Source: CAZFIO01 sp964519585
GTDB taxonomy: Bacteria; Bacillota; Clostridia; Tissierellales; Tissierellaceae
NCBI GenBank assembly: GCA_964519585.1
Contig: CAZFIO010000009.1
Coordinates: 1 to 24,930, forward strand
DNA: 24,930 nucleotides
Reading direction: 5' to 3'
Below are positions 7,779 to 15,794 of the stretch, piece by piece. The position numbers and the translations under genes were made by a program. The notes under the pieces were generated by a model, which ran no database searches, was not told the origin of the DNA, and worked only from the letters and a program-made list of their open reading frames with translations. How positions within the stretch are numbered: position 1 is the first letter of the stretch; each line of letters begins with the position of its first letter.

Positions 7779-7807
7779 ATTATAGTTTAATAGCAATCTT
7801 TTGTCAA
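7779..7807 (-). promoter_or_regulatory. Consensus sigma-A promoter of alaS
   Basis: TTGACA (7802-7807) and TATAAT (7779-7784) are separated by exactly 17 bases on the minus strand. Both boxes are perfect. The start of transcription is expected near 7772, in the gap after the AI-2E-family gene. Confidence 0.85.
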
Positions 7808-7825
7808 TTATTACAAGGTTCATAT

Positions 7826-9016
7826 TTACCCTAGTTCTTCTCTCTTATTTTCCCTTATATATAAAAATATTATCTTTGATATTGCAACTATTGGAACTGA
7901 TATAAACATACCAAATACTCCAAATATTCCTCCACCAACAATTATACTTAATAATATTACCATTGGGTGCATGCCCATATTTTCTCCAATTATCTTAGGG
8001 CCTAGTATATTGTTTTCAGCCCACTGGATAAATATAAAAAATATAGATACCCAAATAGCTTTTATTGGTTTAGAAATAAAGGCAAAAAACACTGCAGGTA
8101 TAAAGCCCATTAGAGGGCCAATATAGGGAACTATATCAAACAAACCAGTAATAAATCCTATTACAATTGCAAAGTCTATACCTAAAATAAACAACATAAT
8201 AGTGGTAGCTACCCCTACATATAAGGACATAATAAGTCTTCCCTTAATAAATTGGGATAGGGAAAAATCAATTGAATTTGAAAGCTTTAATACATCTTTC
8301 CTATACCTATCTGGTATCATCTTGATAATCTTTTCCTTAAAGTAGTCCTTATCAACTAGGAAGTAAAGGGTTAAAATCGGTGTAAGTATAATGCTTACTA
8401 CTTTGGATGCCATGCCTATGGCTCCTGCAACAAATCCCTTCAAGGCATTTGATATAAAAATTTCTAAGTTTACTATATTATCCATAACAGCAGTCTCTAT
8501 CCCTTGAAAAATAGGTGGTAAATCTCCAAGTGTGGAGTAGTACTTAGTATATATACCATCAAACAAGCTAGATAATTCCTCAAAATACTTGGGTAGGTCA
8601 TTTACTAACCTTTTCAACTCCCTACCTGATTTAGGTATAACTAGGAAGGCCAGGATAAGAAAAACTGCAACTATGGAAATGTATACTATTAGAACTCCCT
8701 CTAGCCTATTGATATTCTTTTTTTCCAACTTGTTTATCAAGGGATTGATTGCATAGGCTATAATAATGGATGCTATAACTGTAATAAATATATCATATAA
8801 AAATGTATACCTATTGAAAAACTTATAAAGGCTATAGGCTATAATTAATGACAATAAGATAAACCCTATGTTTTTATTAGTAATATTAATTTGCTTCTTA
8901 TTATTTACATAATTATTACCTATATTAATTAGATAATAAATAGTTAAAAAGATTAATATTGTTAATAAAATCCATATAGCTTTAATAATGAAGTCTGGTG
9001 GACCATATAATAGCAT
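7826..9016 (-). CDS. AI-2E transporter family membrane protein
   Basis: This 396-residue polytopic protein has about eight membrane segments: N-terminal ones at roughly 10-35 and 50-70, a hairpin at 80-130, then after a soluble loop several more to the end. The C-terminal part (PYIGPLMGFIPAVFFAF, NNILGPKIIGENMGMHPM) matches the AI-2E/PerM family. Despite the name, most members have no proven link to autoinducer-2; ion transport or export roles have been shown for some. The ATG at 9014-9016 has GGAG eight bases upstream; an in-frame GTG at 9025 overlaps that site. Bacillus has a member of this family (yrrI) near alaS, so the position is conserved. No terminator separates it from iscU, so read-through from the isc genes is likely. 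Confidence 0.85.
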   Translation of the reverse strand: MLLYGPPDFIIKAIWILLTILIFLTIYYLINIGNNYVNNKKQINITNKNIGFILLSLIIAYSLYKFFNRYTFLYDIFITVIASIIIAYAINPLINKLEKKNINRLEGVLIVYISIVAVFLILAFLVIPKSGRELKRLVNDLPKYFEELSSLFDGIYTKYYSTLGDLPPIFQGIETAVMDNIVNLEIFISNALKGFVAGAIGMASKVVSIILTPILTLYFLVDKDYFKEKIIKMIPDRYRKDVLKLSNSIDFSLSQFIKGRLIMSLYVGVATTIMLFILGIDFAIVIGFITGLFDIVPYIGPLMGFIPAVFFAFISKPIKAIWVSIFFIFIQWAENNILGPKIIGENMGMHPMVILLSIIVGGGIFGVFGMFISVPIVAISKIIFLYIRENKREELG

Positions 9017-9098
9017 TCTATTCACTCCAAAATAAATTTCTTGTCATATATATCTATACCCAAGGAATAAGATTTATTTCTTCCTATATAATAATATA

Positions 9099-9533
9099 TT
9101 ATTCTTCTATTATATCATGATGGTGGTCATCATCAAAATCCATATCTTCCAAACCTTCAATTTGTATATTGTTTTTTTGTGAATAATCTAAAAGTGCAGA
9201 TTTTATTGCCTGTTCTGCTAGTACAGAGCAGTGCATTTTTATAGGTGGTAAACCATCTAGGGCCTCAGCTACTGCCTTATTGGTTATTTCCATAGCCTGG
9301 CTTATTGTTTTTCCCTTGATTAGTTCAGTTGCCATACTGGATGAGGCAATAGCAGATCCACAACCAAAGGTTTTGAATTTTACATCTTCTATTGTATCAT
9401 CCTTTATTTTAAGATACATCCTCATTATATCTCCACATTTAACATTACCAACTTCTCCAACACCATCTGGATTTTCAATTTCTCCAACATTTCTAGGATT
9501 CATAAAGTGATCCATAACCTTTTCTGAGTACAT
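9099..9533 (-). CDS. iscU: Fe-S cluster assembly scaffold (IscU/NifU N-terminal type)
   Basis: This 144-residue protein builds Fe-S clusters from sulfur supplied by the desulfurase encoded just upstream. The three cluster cysteines are C33 (KCGD), C58 (GCGSAIASSS) and C102 (KMHCSVLA), with D35 and H101 beside them. It is IscU/NifU-like rather than SufU: the long SufU insertion is absent. After residue 130 an acidic and histidine-rich tail (DFDDDHHHDIIEE) extends past the core fold and could bind metal, which is inference. It starts 2 bases after the iscS stop, with AAGGGGG in the end of iscS as ribosome-binding site, so translation is probably coupled. No mnmA follows, unlike many clostridial loci. 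Confidence 0.92.
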   Translation of the reverse strand: MYSEKVMDHFMNPRNVGEIENPDGVGEVGNVKCGDIMRMYLKIKDDTIEDVKFKTFGCGSAIASSSMATELIKGKTISQAMEITNKAVAEALDGLPPIKMHCSVLAEQAIKSALLDYSQKNNIQIEGLEDMDFDDDHHHDIIEE

Positions 9534-9535
9534 TC

Positions 9536-10711
9536 TTATTCCCCCTTGATATCTTCATATAATGGTGACATTTGTCTTAGTCTATCAACTATTGTTGCCA
9601 AATTATCAACAACATAGTCTATCTCATCTTCTGTATTAAAATCCCCCAAGGATAATCTTAGTGACCCATGGGCAATTTCATGTGTTAGGCCAATCCCCAT
9701 AAGCACATGGGATGGATCCAAGGAACCAGATGTACATGCAGATCCACTAGAAGCTGCTATCCCTACCATATCTAAACTAAGTAGTAGTGATTCTCCTTCA
9801 ATAAACTCGAAACAAAAGTTTACATTGCCTGGCAACCTTTGTGTCCTGTGTCCATTTAACTTTATGTGACTTATCTTCTTTTCTATTTTTTCTATAAGAG
9901 AATCTCTAAGAAGGATTAATCTCTTGTTAGACTCCTCCATATTATCAACGGCTAATTCTATTGCCTTGCCCATACCAACTATTCCAGGTACATTTTCTGT
10001 ACCCCCTCTTCTTCTTTTCTCCTGTCCCCCTCCACTTATTAAGGGATCTATCCTTAAACCCCTTCTTAAATAAAGAGCTCCTACACCCTTTGGGCCATAG
10101 AATTTATGGGCTGACATTGATAAAGCATCTATATTTAAGTCTTTAACATCTATATCAATATGACCTATAGCTTGAACAGCATCAGTATGAAAATATATGC
10201 CATTTTCTTTTGCTAGGGCTCCAATTTCCTTAATAGGTTGAATTGTTCCGATTTCATTGTTTGCAAACATTATAGAAATTAATATTGTCTTATCATTAAT
10301 TGCCTTTCTTAATTCATCTAAATCAATTAGACCATCTTCATCCACATCCAAATAAGTTACTTGAAAACCTTGTTTTTCTAGGTACTCGCATGTGTGTAAT
10401 ACAGCATGGTGCTCTATTTTACAAGTAATAATATGATTACCTTTTTCTTTATTGCTATAGGCTAAACCTTTGATTAACCAGTTGTCAGATTCTGTTCCTC
10501 CCCCAGTAAAGAAGATTTCTTTATTGTCAGCTCCTATAGCCTTTGCAACTTGATCTCTTGCTTTTTCAACAGCTATTTTTGATTTGCTGGCTAAAGAATA
10601 TACACTTGAAGGATTACCATAGTATTCCCTAAAGTAGGGAAGCATTTCCTCCAAAACTTCCTCTTTTACTTGAGTTGTTGCAGAATTATCCATATAAATA
10701 TATTTCCCCAT
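9536..10711 (-). CDS. iscS: Cysteine desulfurase, NifS/IscS family
   Basis: This 391-residue pyridoxal-phosphate enzyme removes sulfur from cysteine and passes it as persulfide to the scaffold. The cofactor lysine is K203 in SMSAHKFYGPKG. The catalytic cysteine C326 lies in the flexible loop SSGSACTSGSLDPSHVL, the long loop typical of IscS/NifS group I enzymes. Cofactor-contact motifs include FTGGGTESDN and HHAVLHTCE. The ATG at 10709-10711 has GGGAGG nine bases upstream. It follows the IscR-like regulator by 38 bases and precedes iscU by 2, forming iscR-iscS-iscU. NifS and IscS names are both used for such clostridial genes; the symbol reflects the neighbours. Confidence 0.94.
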   Translation of the reverse strand: MGKYIYMDNSATTQVKEEVLEEMLPYFREYYGNPSSVYSLASKSKIAVEKARDQVAKAIGADNKEIFFTGGGTESDNWLIKGLAYSNKEKGNHIITCKIEHHAVLHTCEYLEKQGFQVTYLDVDEDGLIDLDELRKAINDKTILISIMFANNEIGTIQPIKEIGALAKENGIYFHTDAVQAIGHIDIDVKDLNIDALSMSAHKFYGPKGVGALYLRRGLRIDPLISGGGQEKRRRGGTENVPGIVGMGKAIELAVDNMEESNKRLILLRDSLIEKIEKKISHIKLNGHRTQRLPGNVNFCFEFIEGESLLLSLDMVGIAASSGSACTSGSLDPSHVLMGIGLTHEIAHGSLRLSLGDFNTEDEIDYVVDNLATIVDRLRQMSPLYEDIKGE

Positions 10712-10749
10712 TTAAAATGTCCTCCCAAAATTTTATTTTATTTTTAAAA

Positions 10750-11166
10750 TTAGATTTTATTTATATCCATAAGCATATCTTGTAGTGTGATGGAGTCAAT
10801 TACCTCATCAATACTAGACTTAATTTTTACCATTACTAACTTTGTAGCGCAAGAATCTACTTTTGCACATTCACTAGGGATATCAGAAATACAATCAGCA
10901 GGAATCATTTCACCCTCCAATGACCGGAGTACATCCCCTGCTGTAATATCCTTAGGTGATCGTGACAGCATGTACCCCCCCTGGGCACCACGAACACTAT
11001 TGATCAAGTTATCCTTCCTAAGTACAGAAAATAATTGTTCTAAATAATTATCCGATAGACCTTGTTTTTCTGCAATGTATTTTAAAGGAATAGGGCCATT
11101 GCCATATTCTAAGGCCAATTCAAACATTGCCATCAAGCCATATCTTCCCTTTGTTGATAGTTTCAT
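10750..11166 (-). CDS. iscR: Rrf2-family regulator, IscR-like
   Basis: This 138-residue protein has an N-terminal winged helix (MKLSTKGRYGLMAMFELA, LSDNYLEQLFSVLRKDNLINSVRGAQGGY) and three cysteines, C92, C100 and C106. That spacing is close to the C92, C98, C104 set that holds the [2Fe-2S] cluster in E. coli IscR, so an Fe-S-sensing repressor is likely. CymR of Bacillus, also Rrf2 and also beside a NifS-type gene, lacks these cysteines. The ATG has AGAGGTGA upstream. It leads the iscR-iscS-iscU run behind a near-perfect sigma-A promoter with an internal palindrome, suggesting autoregulation. The H107 ligand of E. coli IscR has no obvious equivalent here; the residues after C106 are ATKL. Confidence 0.88.
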   Translation of the reverse strand: MKLSTKGRYGLMAMFELALEYGNGPIPLKYIAEKQGLSDNYLEQLFSVLRKDNLINSVRGAQGGYMLSRSPKDITAGDVLRSLEGEMIPADCISDIPSECAKVDSCATKLVMVKIKSSIDEVIDSITLQDMLMDINKI

Positions 11167-11213
11167 ATACTCACCTCTTTAAATCCCAGGTAATTTACTA
11201 GGTATTATAAGGA

Positions 11214-11238
11214 AAGTATATTATACCATAGTAAACTT
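11214..11238 (-). promoter_or_regulatory. Candidate operator: imperfect 25-bp palindrome in the iscR promoter
   Basis: The half-site AAGTaTAtTATa is repeated in reverse around a central base, with 9 of 12 positions symmetric (mismatches at 5, 8 and 12). It fills the spacer between the -35 and -10 boxes. A bound dimer there would block RNA polymerase. Binding by IscR is inference. Confidence 0.45.
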
Positions 11239-11243
11239 GTCAA
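11215..11243 (-). promoter_or_regulatory. Sigma-A promoter of iscR-iscS-iscU
   Basis: TTGACA (11238-11243) and TATACT (11215-11220) are spaced 17 bases apart on the minus strand, just after the tdh terminator and about 50 bases before the iscR start. Confidence 0.82.
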
Positions 11244-11260
11244 GATTAAATTGTTAAAAA

Positions 11261-11286
11261 AGGAAATCCCAAGATAAGGATTTCCT
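11261..11286 (-). terminator. Intrinsic terminator after tdh
   Basis: A 9-bp perfect stem (AGGAAATCC) with an 8-base loop is followed by six T residues on the minus strand, 33 bases after the tdh stop. Confidence 0.82.
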
Positions 11287-11318
11287 GTCTTCTGATTTTC
11301 TTGAAAAAAAATTTAGTC

Positions 11319-12272
11319 TTATGCTAGTTTAATAGATAGTTTTTCTAGCATATCTTTAGTCATGGAATCTAAATCATATTTGGGATTCCAGCCCCATTCT
11401 TCCCTAGCTGCTGTGTCATCCAAAGAATTTGGCCAGGAATTTGCTATATCCTGCTTGACTTGGTCTACATCATAATCTAACTGAAATTCAGGTATTATCT
11501 TTCTTATGGATTCTGCCAGTGCTTCTGGATCAAAACTCATTGCAGTAACATTAAAAGCATTTCTATGGATTAATTTTGAAGGATCTGCCTCCATTAGCTT
11601 TATAATAGCATCAAGGGCATCAGGCATATACATCATATCCATATAAGTTCCCTTGTCTATAAATGAGGTGTATTTTTTATGCTTAATTGCATCATAGTAG
11701 ATGTGAACAGCATAGTCAGTAGTCCCACCCCCAGGTAGGGTTTCATATGATATTAGGCCTGGAAACCTTACCCCCCTAGTATCTACACCAAATCTTTGAT
11801 GGTAATAATCGCATAGGATTTCACCTGATACCTTGGTGACACCATACATGGTGGTAGGTCTTTGTATGGTTACTTGTGGTGTATTATCAGCCGGAGTACT
11901 TGGTCCAAAGGCTGCTATAGAACTGGGGTTAAAAATTTGGCATTTTTCATCCTTGCCTATCTTTAATATGTTTATCAAGCCATTCATATTTACATCCCAA
12001 CAGGCCATAGGGTCTTTTTCCCCTACAGCTGATAAGATGGCTGCTAGGTTAATTATGGTGTTGACCTTATATTTCTTTACAACTTCCAAAACTCTTTGCC
12101 CATTAGCTATATCTACAATTTCAAAAGGTCCCGATTCTATAAGTTCCTCATGACCATCTTTTATTCTTCTATTACTAGCAATAATATTTTCCGCCCCGTA
12201 TATCTTTCTTAAACTTCTAGTTAATTCTGACCCTATTTGTCCCAAGGCTCCTGTAACTAAAATCTTTCTCAT
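11319..12272 (-). CDS. tdh: L-threonine 3-dehydrogenase, short-chain (epimerase-like) type
   Basis: This 317-residue protein is an extended short-chain dehydrogenase. The NAD-binding motif GALGQIG is at residues 8-14 and the catalytic Y143 and K147 lie in MYGVTKVSGE. Stretches such as SAVGEKDPMACWDVNMNG, NPSSIAAFGPSTP and PGGGTTDYAVHIYYDA match the NAD-dependent L-threonine dehydrogenases first described from psychrophiles and archaea, which oxidise threonine to 2-amino-3-ketobutyrate. No kbl gene for the following lyase step is in the window. The ATG at 12270-12272 has GGAGG eight bases upstream; an ATG five codons earlier overlaps that site and is rejected. The gene stands alone between the degV terminator and its own, with a promoter overlapped by a palindrome. 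A related UDP-sugar epimerase function is less likely. Confidence 0.85.
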   Translation of the reverse strand: MRKILVTGALGQIGSELTRSLRKIYGAENIIASNRRIKDGHEELIESGPFEIVDIANGQRVLEVVKKYKVNTIINLAAILSAVGEKDPMACWDVNMNGLINILKIGKDEKCQIFNPSSIAAFGPSTPADNTPQVTIQRPTTMYGVTKVSGEILCDYYHQRFGVDTRGVRFPGLISYETLPGGGTTDYAVHIYYDAIKHKKYTSFIDKGTYMDMMYMPDALDAIIKLMEADPSKLIHRNAFNVTAMSFDPEALAESIRKIIPEFQLDYDVDQVKQDIANSWPNSLDDTAAREEWGWNPKYDLDSMTKDMLEKLSIKLA

Positions 12273-12303
12273 TTTATCAACCTCCATGTGAAATTAATAA
12301 ACC

Positions 12304-12321
12304 ATGTTACAATTATAACAT
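12304..12321 (-). promoter_or_regulatory. tdh -10 box overlapped by a palindrome
   Basis: TATAAT (12312-12317 on the plus coordinates) lies inside the perfect inverted repeat ATGTTA-N6-TAACAT. A weak -35 (GCTACA) is 17 bases upstream. The start codon is about 30 bases downstream. The repeat could be a repressor site. Confidence 0.5.
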
Positions 12322-12349
12322 ACTATAAATATTTTGTAGCTTTATTCAT

Positions 12350-12390
12350 AAAAAAACATCCTTAAACTAGAAAATTTAAAGATGCTTTTT
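12350..12390 (-). terminator. Terminator after degV
   Basis: An imperfect stem (AAAAGCATC-TT with one bulge and a G-T pair) is followed by seven T residues on the minus strand. Confidence 0.75.
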
Positions 12391-12435
12391 ATATATTTTT
12401 TTATTATAATTCAAGAGTCTAGCTTATAATAAATA

Positions 12436-13260
12436 TTAATAAAAACATATCCCCAATGTTTTTGGTCCTAGGTGAGAACCTACTACTGGACCTAGATCAT
12501 CTATAGATATAAGTGCTTGAGGAAAAAGTTCTTCTAGTTGAAGTTTAAACCTTATAGCTTCATCAAGGTTTAATATGTGACATATCCCTATTTTTTCTAC
12601 ATCTTTATTGATAAAGGATACAATTTTTGAGACTGCCTTGGATTTTCCTCTTAGTTTTTCTAATAGTTCCAATTCTCCATCCTTTAATTCTATTATTGGT
12701 TTTATATTCAGAAGGTTACCCAGAGTTGATTGGAGTGATGATAACCTACCACCCCTGCTTAAATATTCTAGGCTTCCTGTAGTAAGATATACCTTCATTT
12801 TGTCTTTTTTGGACATTATATGGTCAACTATTTCTTCAGATGACTTACCTTCTTTGGCCATTTCAACCGCATCTTCAACCAAATATCTTAAATTGGAAGC
12901 AGAAGTATTGCTATCAATAATGCTAATTCTTCTTTCCTCTAATAATTCCCTTGCTAATACTGCACTATTATAGGTGCCACTTAATTTAGAAGATATAAGA
13001 ATTACCACTATCTCATCATATTCTTTTAAGGCATCATCAAAAACTTGATAAAAGTCTCCAACGGCTGGTTGGGATGTTGTTGGAAATAAATCTGTACTTT
13101 CCAATCTTCTAAAGAAATCATCAAATTCTCCCTTAAAGCCTTCCTTGTATGTTTCACCACCAAATATATAATTTAGGGGAACTACAGAAATATTTTCCTT
13201 CTCAACATATTCTTTCGATATATAGCTTGTGCTATCTGTTACAATTTTAATCTTTTTCAT
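12436..13260 (-). CDS. DegV family fatty-acid-binding protein
   Basis: This 274-residue protein begins MKKIKIVTDSTSYISKEY and contains TTSQPAVGDFYQVF and SSKLSGTYNSAVLA, the conserved stretches that line the lipid pocket of DegV/FakB proteins. In Staphylococcus, FakB presents bound fatty acids to the kinase FakA for phosphorylation and entry into phospholipid synthesis. No fakA is in the window. The start is the ATG at 13258-13260, with GGGAGG five bases upstream. A longer frame to 13323 would run through the 17-bp hairpin after leuS and has no ribosome-binding site. There is no room for a promoter between that hairpin and the start, so degV probably depends on read-through from leuS or on a promoter inside leuS. 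Confidence 0.88.
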   Translation of the reverse strand: MKKIKIVTDSTSYISKEYVEKENISVVPLNYIFGGETYKEGFKGEFDDFFRRLESTDLFPTTSQPAVGDFYQVFDDALKEYDEIVVILISSKLSGTYNSAVLARELLEERRISIIDSNTSASNLRYLVEDAVEMAKEGKSSEEIVDHIMSKKDKMKVYLTTGSLEYLSRGGRLSSLQSTLGNLLNIKPIIELKDGELELLEKLRGKSKAVSKIVSFINKDVEKIGICHILNLDEAIRFKLQLEELFPQALISIDDLGPVVGSHLGPKTLGICFY

Positions 13261-13274
13261 TTTTACCTCCCTAT

Positions 13275-13313
13275 AAATAATAGTACTGTTGTTTTTCAAC
13301 AGTACTATTATTT
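13275..13313 (-). terminator. Perfect 17-bp hairpin between leuS and degV
   Basis: Arms at 13275-13291 and 13297-13313 are perfectly complementary, with a 5-base loop. It starts 12 bases after the leuS stop. The following tract (TTATTTA) is short of a full T run, and the degV ribosome-binding site follows at once, so it may terminate only partly or protect or process the RNA. Confidence 0.6.
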
Positions 13314-13324
13314 CATAAGTCATC

Positions 13325-15736
13325 CTATTTTACAACAATATTGTAAATTTTATTCTTTACATAGATTTCTTTAACTATAGTTTTACCCTCCAAAAATCGT
13401 AAAATATTATCATCTTCAAGGGCCTTTAGCTTAATGTTTTCCTGGGAGTCATCAGCTCTAACTTCTATAGTAGCCCTGACCCTTCCATTTATCTGAATAG
13501 GCATTTGGATAATATCATCTTTAGTCTTTTCCTCATCAAATTTTGGCCAGCTAGATTCATGTAGGTATCCATCTAGCCCTAAATTTGTCCAGATTTCTTC
13601 AGTAATATGTGGAGCAACTGGGTTTAGTAGGATTAAATAAGTCTCTATATCCTTTTTACTTACTTTACCAAGGTCGTTAAATTCATTTAATAGGGACATA
13701 AGTGTTGCTATGCCTGTGTTAAATTTAAGGGTTTCAAAATCCTCTGTTACCTTCTTTATGGTCTTGTGAATGCTAGTTTCCAGCTCCTTGGTGTATTCTT
13801 CCCCGTCTACAAGAATATCTTGAAGCTTCCATACTCTTTCTAAGTATCTCCTACAACCTCTTACTCCATTTTCTGACCAAGGGGCTGATTTTTCAAAGTC
13901 CCCTATAAACATTTCATAGGTCCTTAGGGTGTCCGCTCCAAACTCATTAACAATATCATCAGGGTTTATAACATTTCCTCTGGATTTAGACATTTTTTCA
14001 TTGTTTGCACCTAGGATCATACCATGGGAGGTTCTCTTGGCATAGGGTTCAGGTGTAGATACCATACCTATATCATATAAAAACTTATGCCAGAACCTTG
14101 AGTATAATAGGTGAAGGGTTGTATGCTCCATTCCACCATTATACCAATCTATTGGCAACCAATAGTCTAAATACTCCCTGCCGGCAAATTCATCATCGTT
14201 ATTAGGGTCTATATACCTTAAGAAGTACCAGGATGATCCAGCCCAGTTAGGCATGGTGTCAGTTTCCCTTTCAGCAGGGCCTCCACATTTTGGACAGCTG
14301 GTAGATATCCAGTCTGTAATTTTGGCCAAGGGGGACTCTCCTGTATCTGTTGGTTCATAGTTTTCAACTTCTGGTAACTCTACTGGTAGTTGGTCTTCTG
14401 GAACTGGAACCCAACCACACTCATGACAGTGAACTAGAGGAATTGGTTCACCCCAGTATCTTTGCCTAGAATATACCCAGTCTCTAAGTTTAAAGTTGAT
14501 TTTTCCTTCACCAAGTTTGTTTTCTTCTAGCCATTTAATCATATAATCCTTGGCTTCTTGTGCCTTCATACCATTTATAAAGTCAGAATTTACTACTATC
14601 CCATCTTCTATGCTTTCAAAGGCTTCTTCATCTATGTTTCCACCCTTAATTACTTCTACAATAGGTAGATTAAACTTTTTTGCAAACTCCCAATCCCGAC
14701 TATCATGTGCCGGAACTGCCATAATCGCTCCTGTACCATAGTTCATAAGAACATAGTCAGATATCCAAATTGGGATTTCCTTATTATTAACTGGATTTAT
14801 AGCCTTAATTCCCTTAATTTCTACTCCAGTTTTATCTGTAGATAGCTCTGTTCTTTCAAAATCAGACTTTTTGCCTACATCATTTTGGTAGGCTTTTATT
14901 TCATCTAGGTTGATAATTTCGTCTTTATATTTTTCTATTAAGGGATGTTCTGCTGCTATAACCATATAGGTGGATCCAAATAGGGTATCTGGTCTAGTAG
15001 TAAAAACCCTGATCTTTTCATCATGGCCAGATATTTGAAAATCTACTTCTGCACCTTCAGACCTTCCAATCCAGTTTACTTGTTGGGTTTTTACTCTGTT
15101 TATATAGTCTACCTGATCCAGGTCGTCGATTAGCCTATCTGCATATTCAGTGATTTTTAGCATCCATTGGTTTTTAACCTTCCTTACAACTTCACCACCA
15201 CATCTTTCACAAGATCCCTGCACTACCTCCTCGTTGGCCAATCCTATCTTACAGGATGTACACCAATTAATAGGCATTTCTTGTTTGTAGGCCAAACCTT
15301 CTTCAAATAACTTTAGAAAAATCCACTGGGTCCACTTGTAGTAATTTGGATCAGTAGTATTAACCTCCCTTGACCAATCAAAGGAGAAGCCTATAGACTT
15401 AAGTTGTTTTTTAAATCTAGCTACATTCCTTTTTGTAACCTCTTCTGGGTGTATTTTATGTTGTATAGCATAGTTTTCTGTTGGTAGGCCAAAAGCATCC
15501 CAACCCATAGGGAATAAAACATTGTATCCGTCTAGTCTTCTCTTTCTTGAAACTATGTCCAAGGCTGTGTAGGGTCTAGGATGGCCCACATGTAAACCAT
15601 CTCCAGAAGGGTAGGGGAACTCTACCAAGGCATAGAATTTAGGTTTGTCAGATTGGTTAGATGCCTTGAAAGCTTGTCTCTCATCCCATATATCCTGCCA
15701 TTTTTTTTCAATTTCATTTGGTCTATACTCTCTCAT
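13325..15736 (-). CDS. leuS: Leucyl-tRNA synthetase
   Basis: This 803-residue class I synthetase charges tRNA-Leu. The HIGH-type motif is HVGH at residues 49-52 and KMSKS is at 581-585. The CP1 editing domain lies between about 225 and 420, with TTRPDT (246-251) and GTGAIMAVPAHDSRDWEFA including the editing aspartate near 345. Cysteine pairs (C159, C162, C176, C179 and C438, C441, C481, C484) suggest zinc-binding modules. The ATG has GAGGAGG about nine bases upstream. Expression is controlled by a T-box leader, so it should rise when uncharged tRNA-Leu accumulates. degV follows after a hairpin. Confidence 0.97.
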   Translation of the reverse strand: MREYRPNEIEKKWQDIWDERQAFKASNQSDKPKFYALVEFPYPSGDGLHVGHPRPYTALDIVSRKRRLDGYNVLFPMGWDAFGLPTENYAIQHKIHPEEVTKRNVARFKKQLKSIGFSFDWSREVNTTDPNYYKWTQWIFLKLFEEGLAYKQEMPINWCTSCKIGLANEEVVQGSCERCGGEVVRKVKNQWMLKITEYADRLIDDLDQVDYINRVKTQQVNWIGRSEGAEVDFQISGHDEKIRVFTTRPDTLFGSTYMVIAAEHPLIEKYKDEIINLDEIKAYQNDVGKKSDFERTELSTDKTGVEIKGIKAINPVNNKEIPIWISDYVLMNYGTGAIMAVPAHDSRDWEFAKKFNLPIVEVIKGGNIDEEAFESIEDGIVVNSDFINGMKAQEAKDYMIKWLEENKLGEGKINFKLRDWVYSRQRYWGEPIPLVHCHECGWVPVPEDQLPVELPEVENYEPTDTGESPLAKITDWISTSCPKCGGPAERETDTMPNWAGSSWYFLRYIDPNNDDEFAGREYLDYWLPIDWYNGGMEHTTLHLLYSRFWHKFLYDIGMVSTPEPYAKRTSHGMILGANNEKMSKSRGNVINPDDIVNEFGADTLRTYEMFIGDFEKSAPWSENGVRGCRRYLERVWKLQDILVDGEEYTKELETSIHKTIKKVTEDFETLKFNTGIATLMSLLNEFNDLGKVSKKDIETYLILLNPVAPHITEEIWTNLGLDGYLHESSWPKFDEEKTKDDIIQMPIQINGRVRATIEVRADDSQENIKLKALEDDNILRFLEGKTIVKEIYVKNKIYNIVVK

Positions 15737-15763
15737 TTGTCTTCCTCCTCATATAATTAAAAA

Positions 15764-15794
15764 AACCCTCATCTCAATAAAGAGACGAAGGGTT
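15764..15794 (-). terminator. T-box terminator hairpin of leuS
   Basis: AACCCTTCGTCTC pairs with GAGATGAGGGTT (one bulge) and is followed by seven T residues on the minus strand. It competes with the antiterminator that includes the T-box sequence just upstream. Confidence 0.88.

Noticed and set aside
7701..7825. T-box leader for alaS
   Set aside because: No TGGNACCGCG-like core or specifier arrangement is present, and the leader of about 70 bases is too short.
13261..13323. Longer degV reading frame starting at 13323
   Set aside because: It would translate the leuS-degV hairpin, lacks a ribosome-binding site, and the family begins at MKKIKIVTDST.
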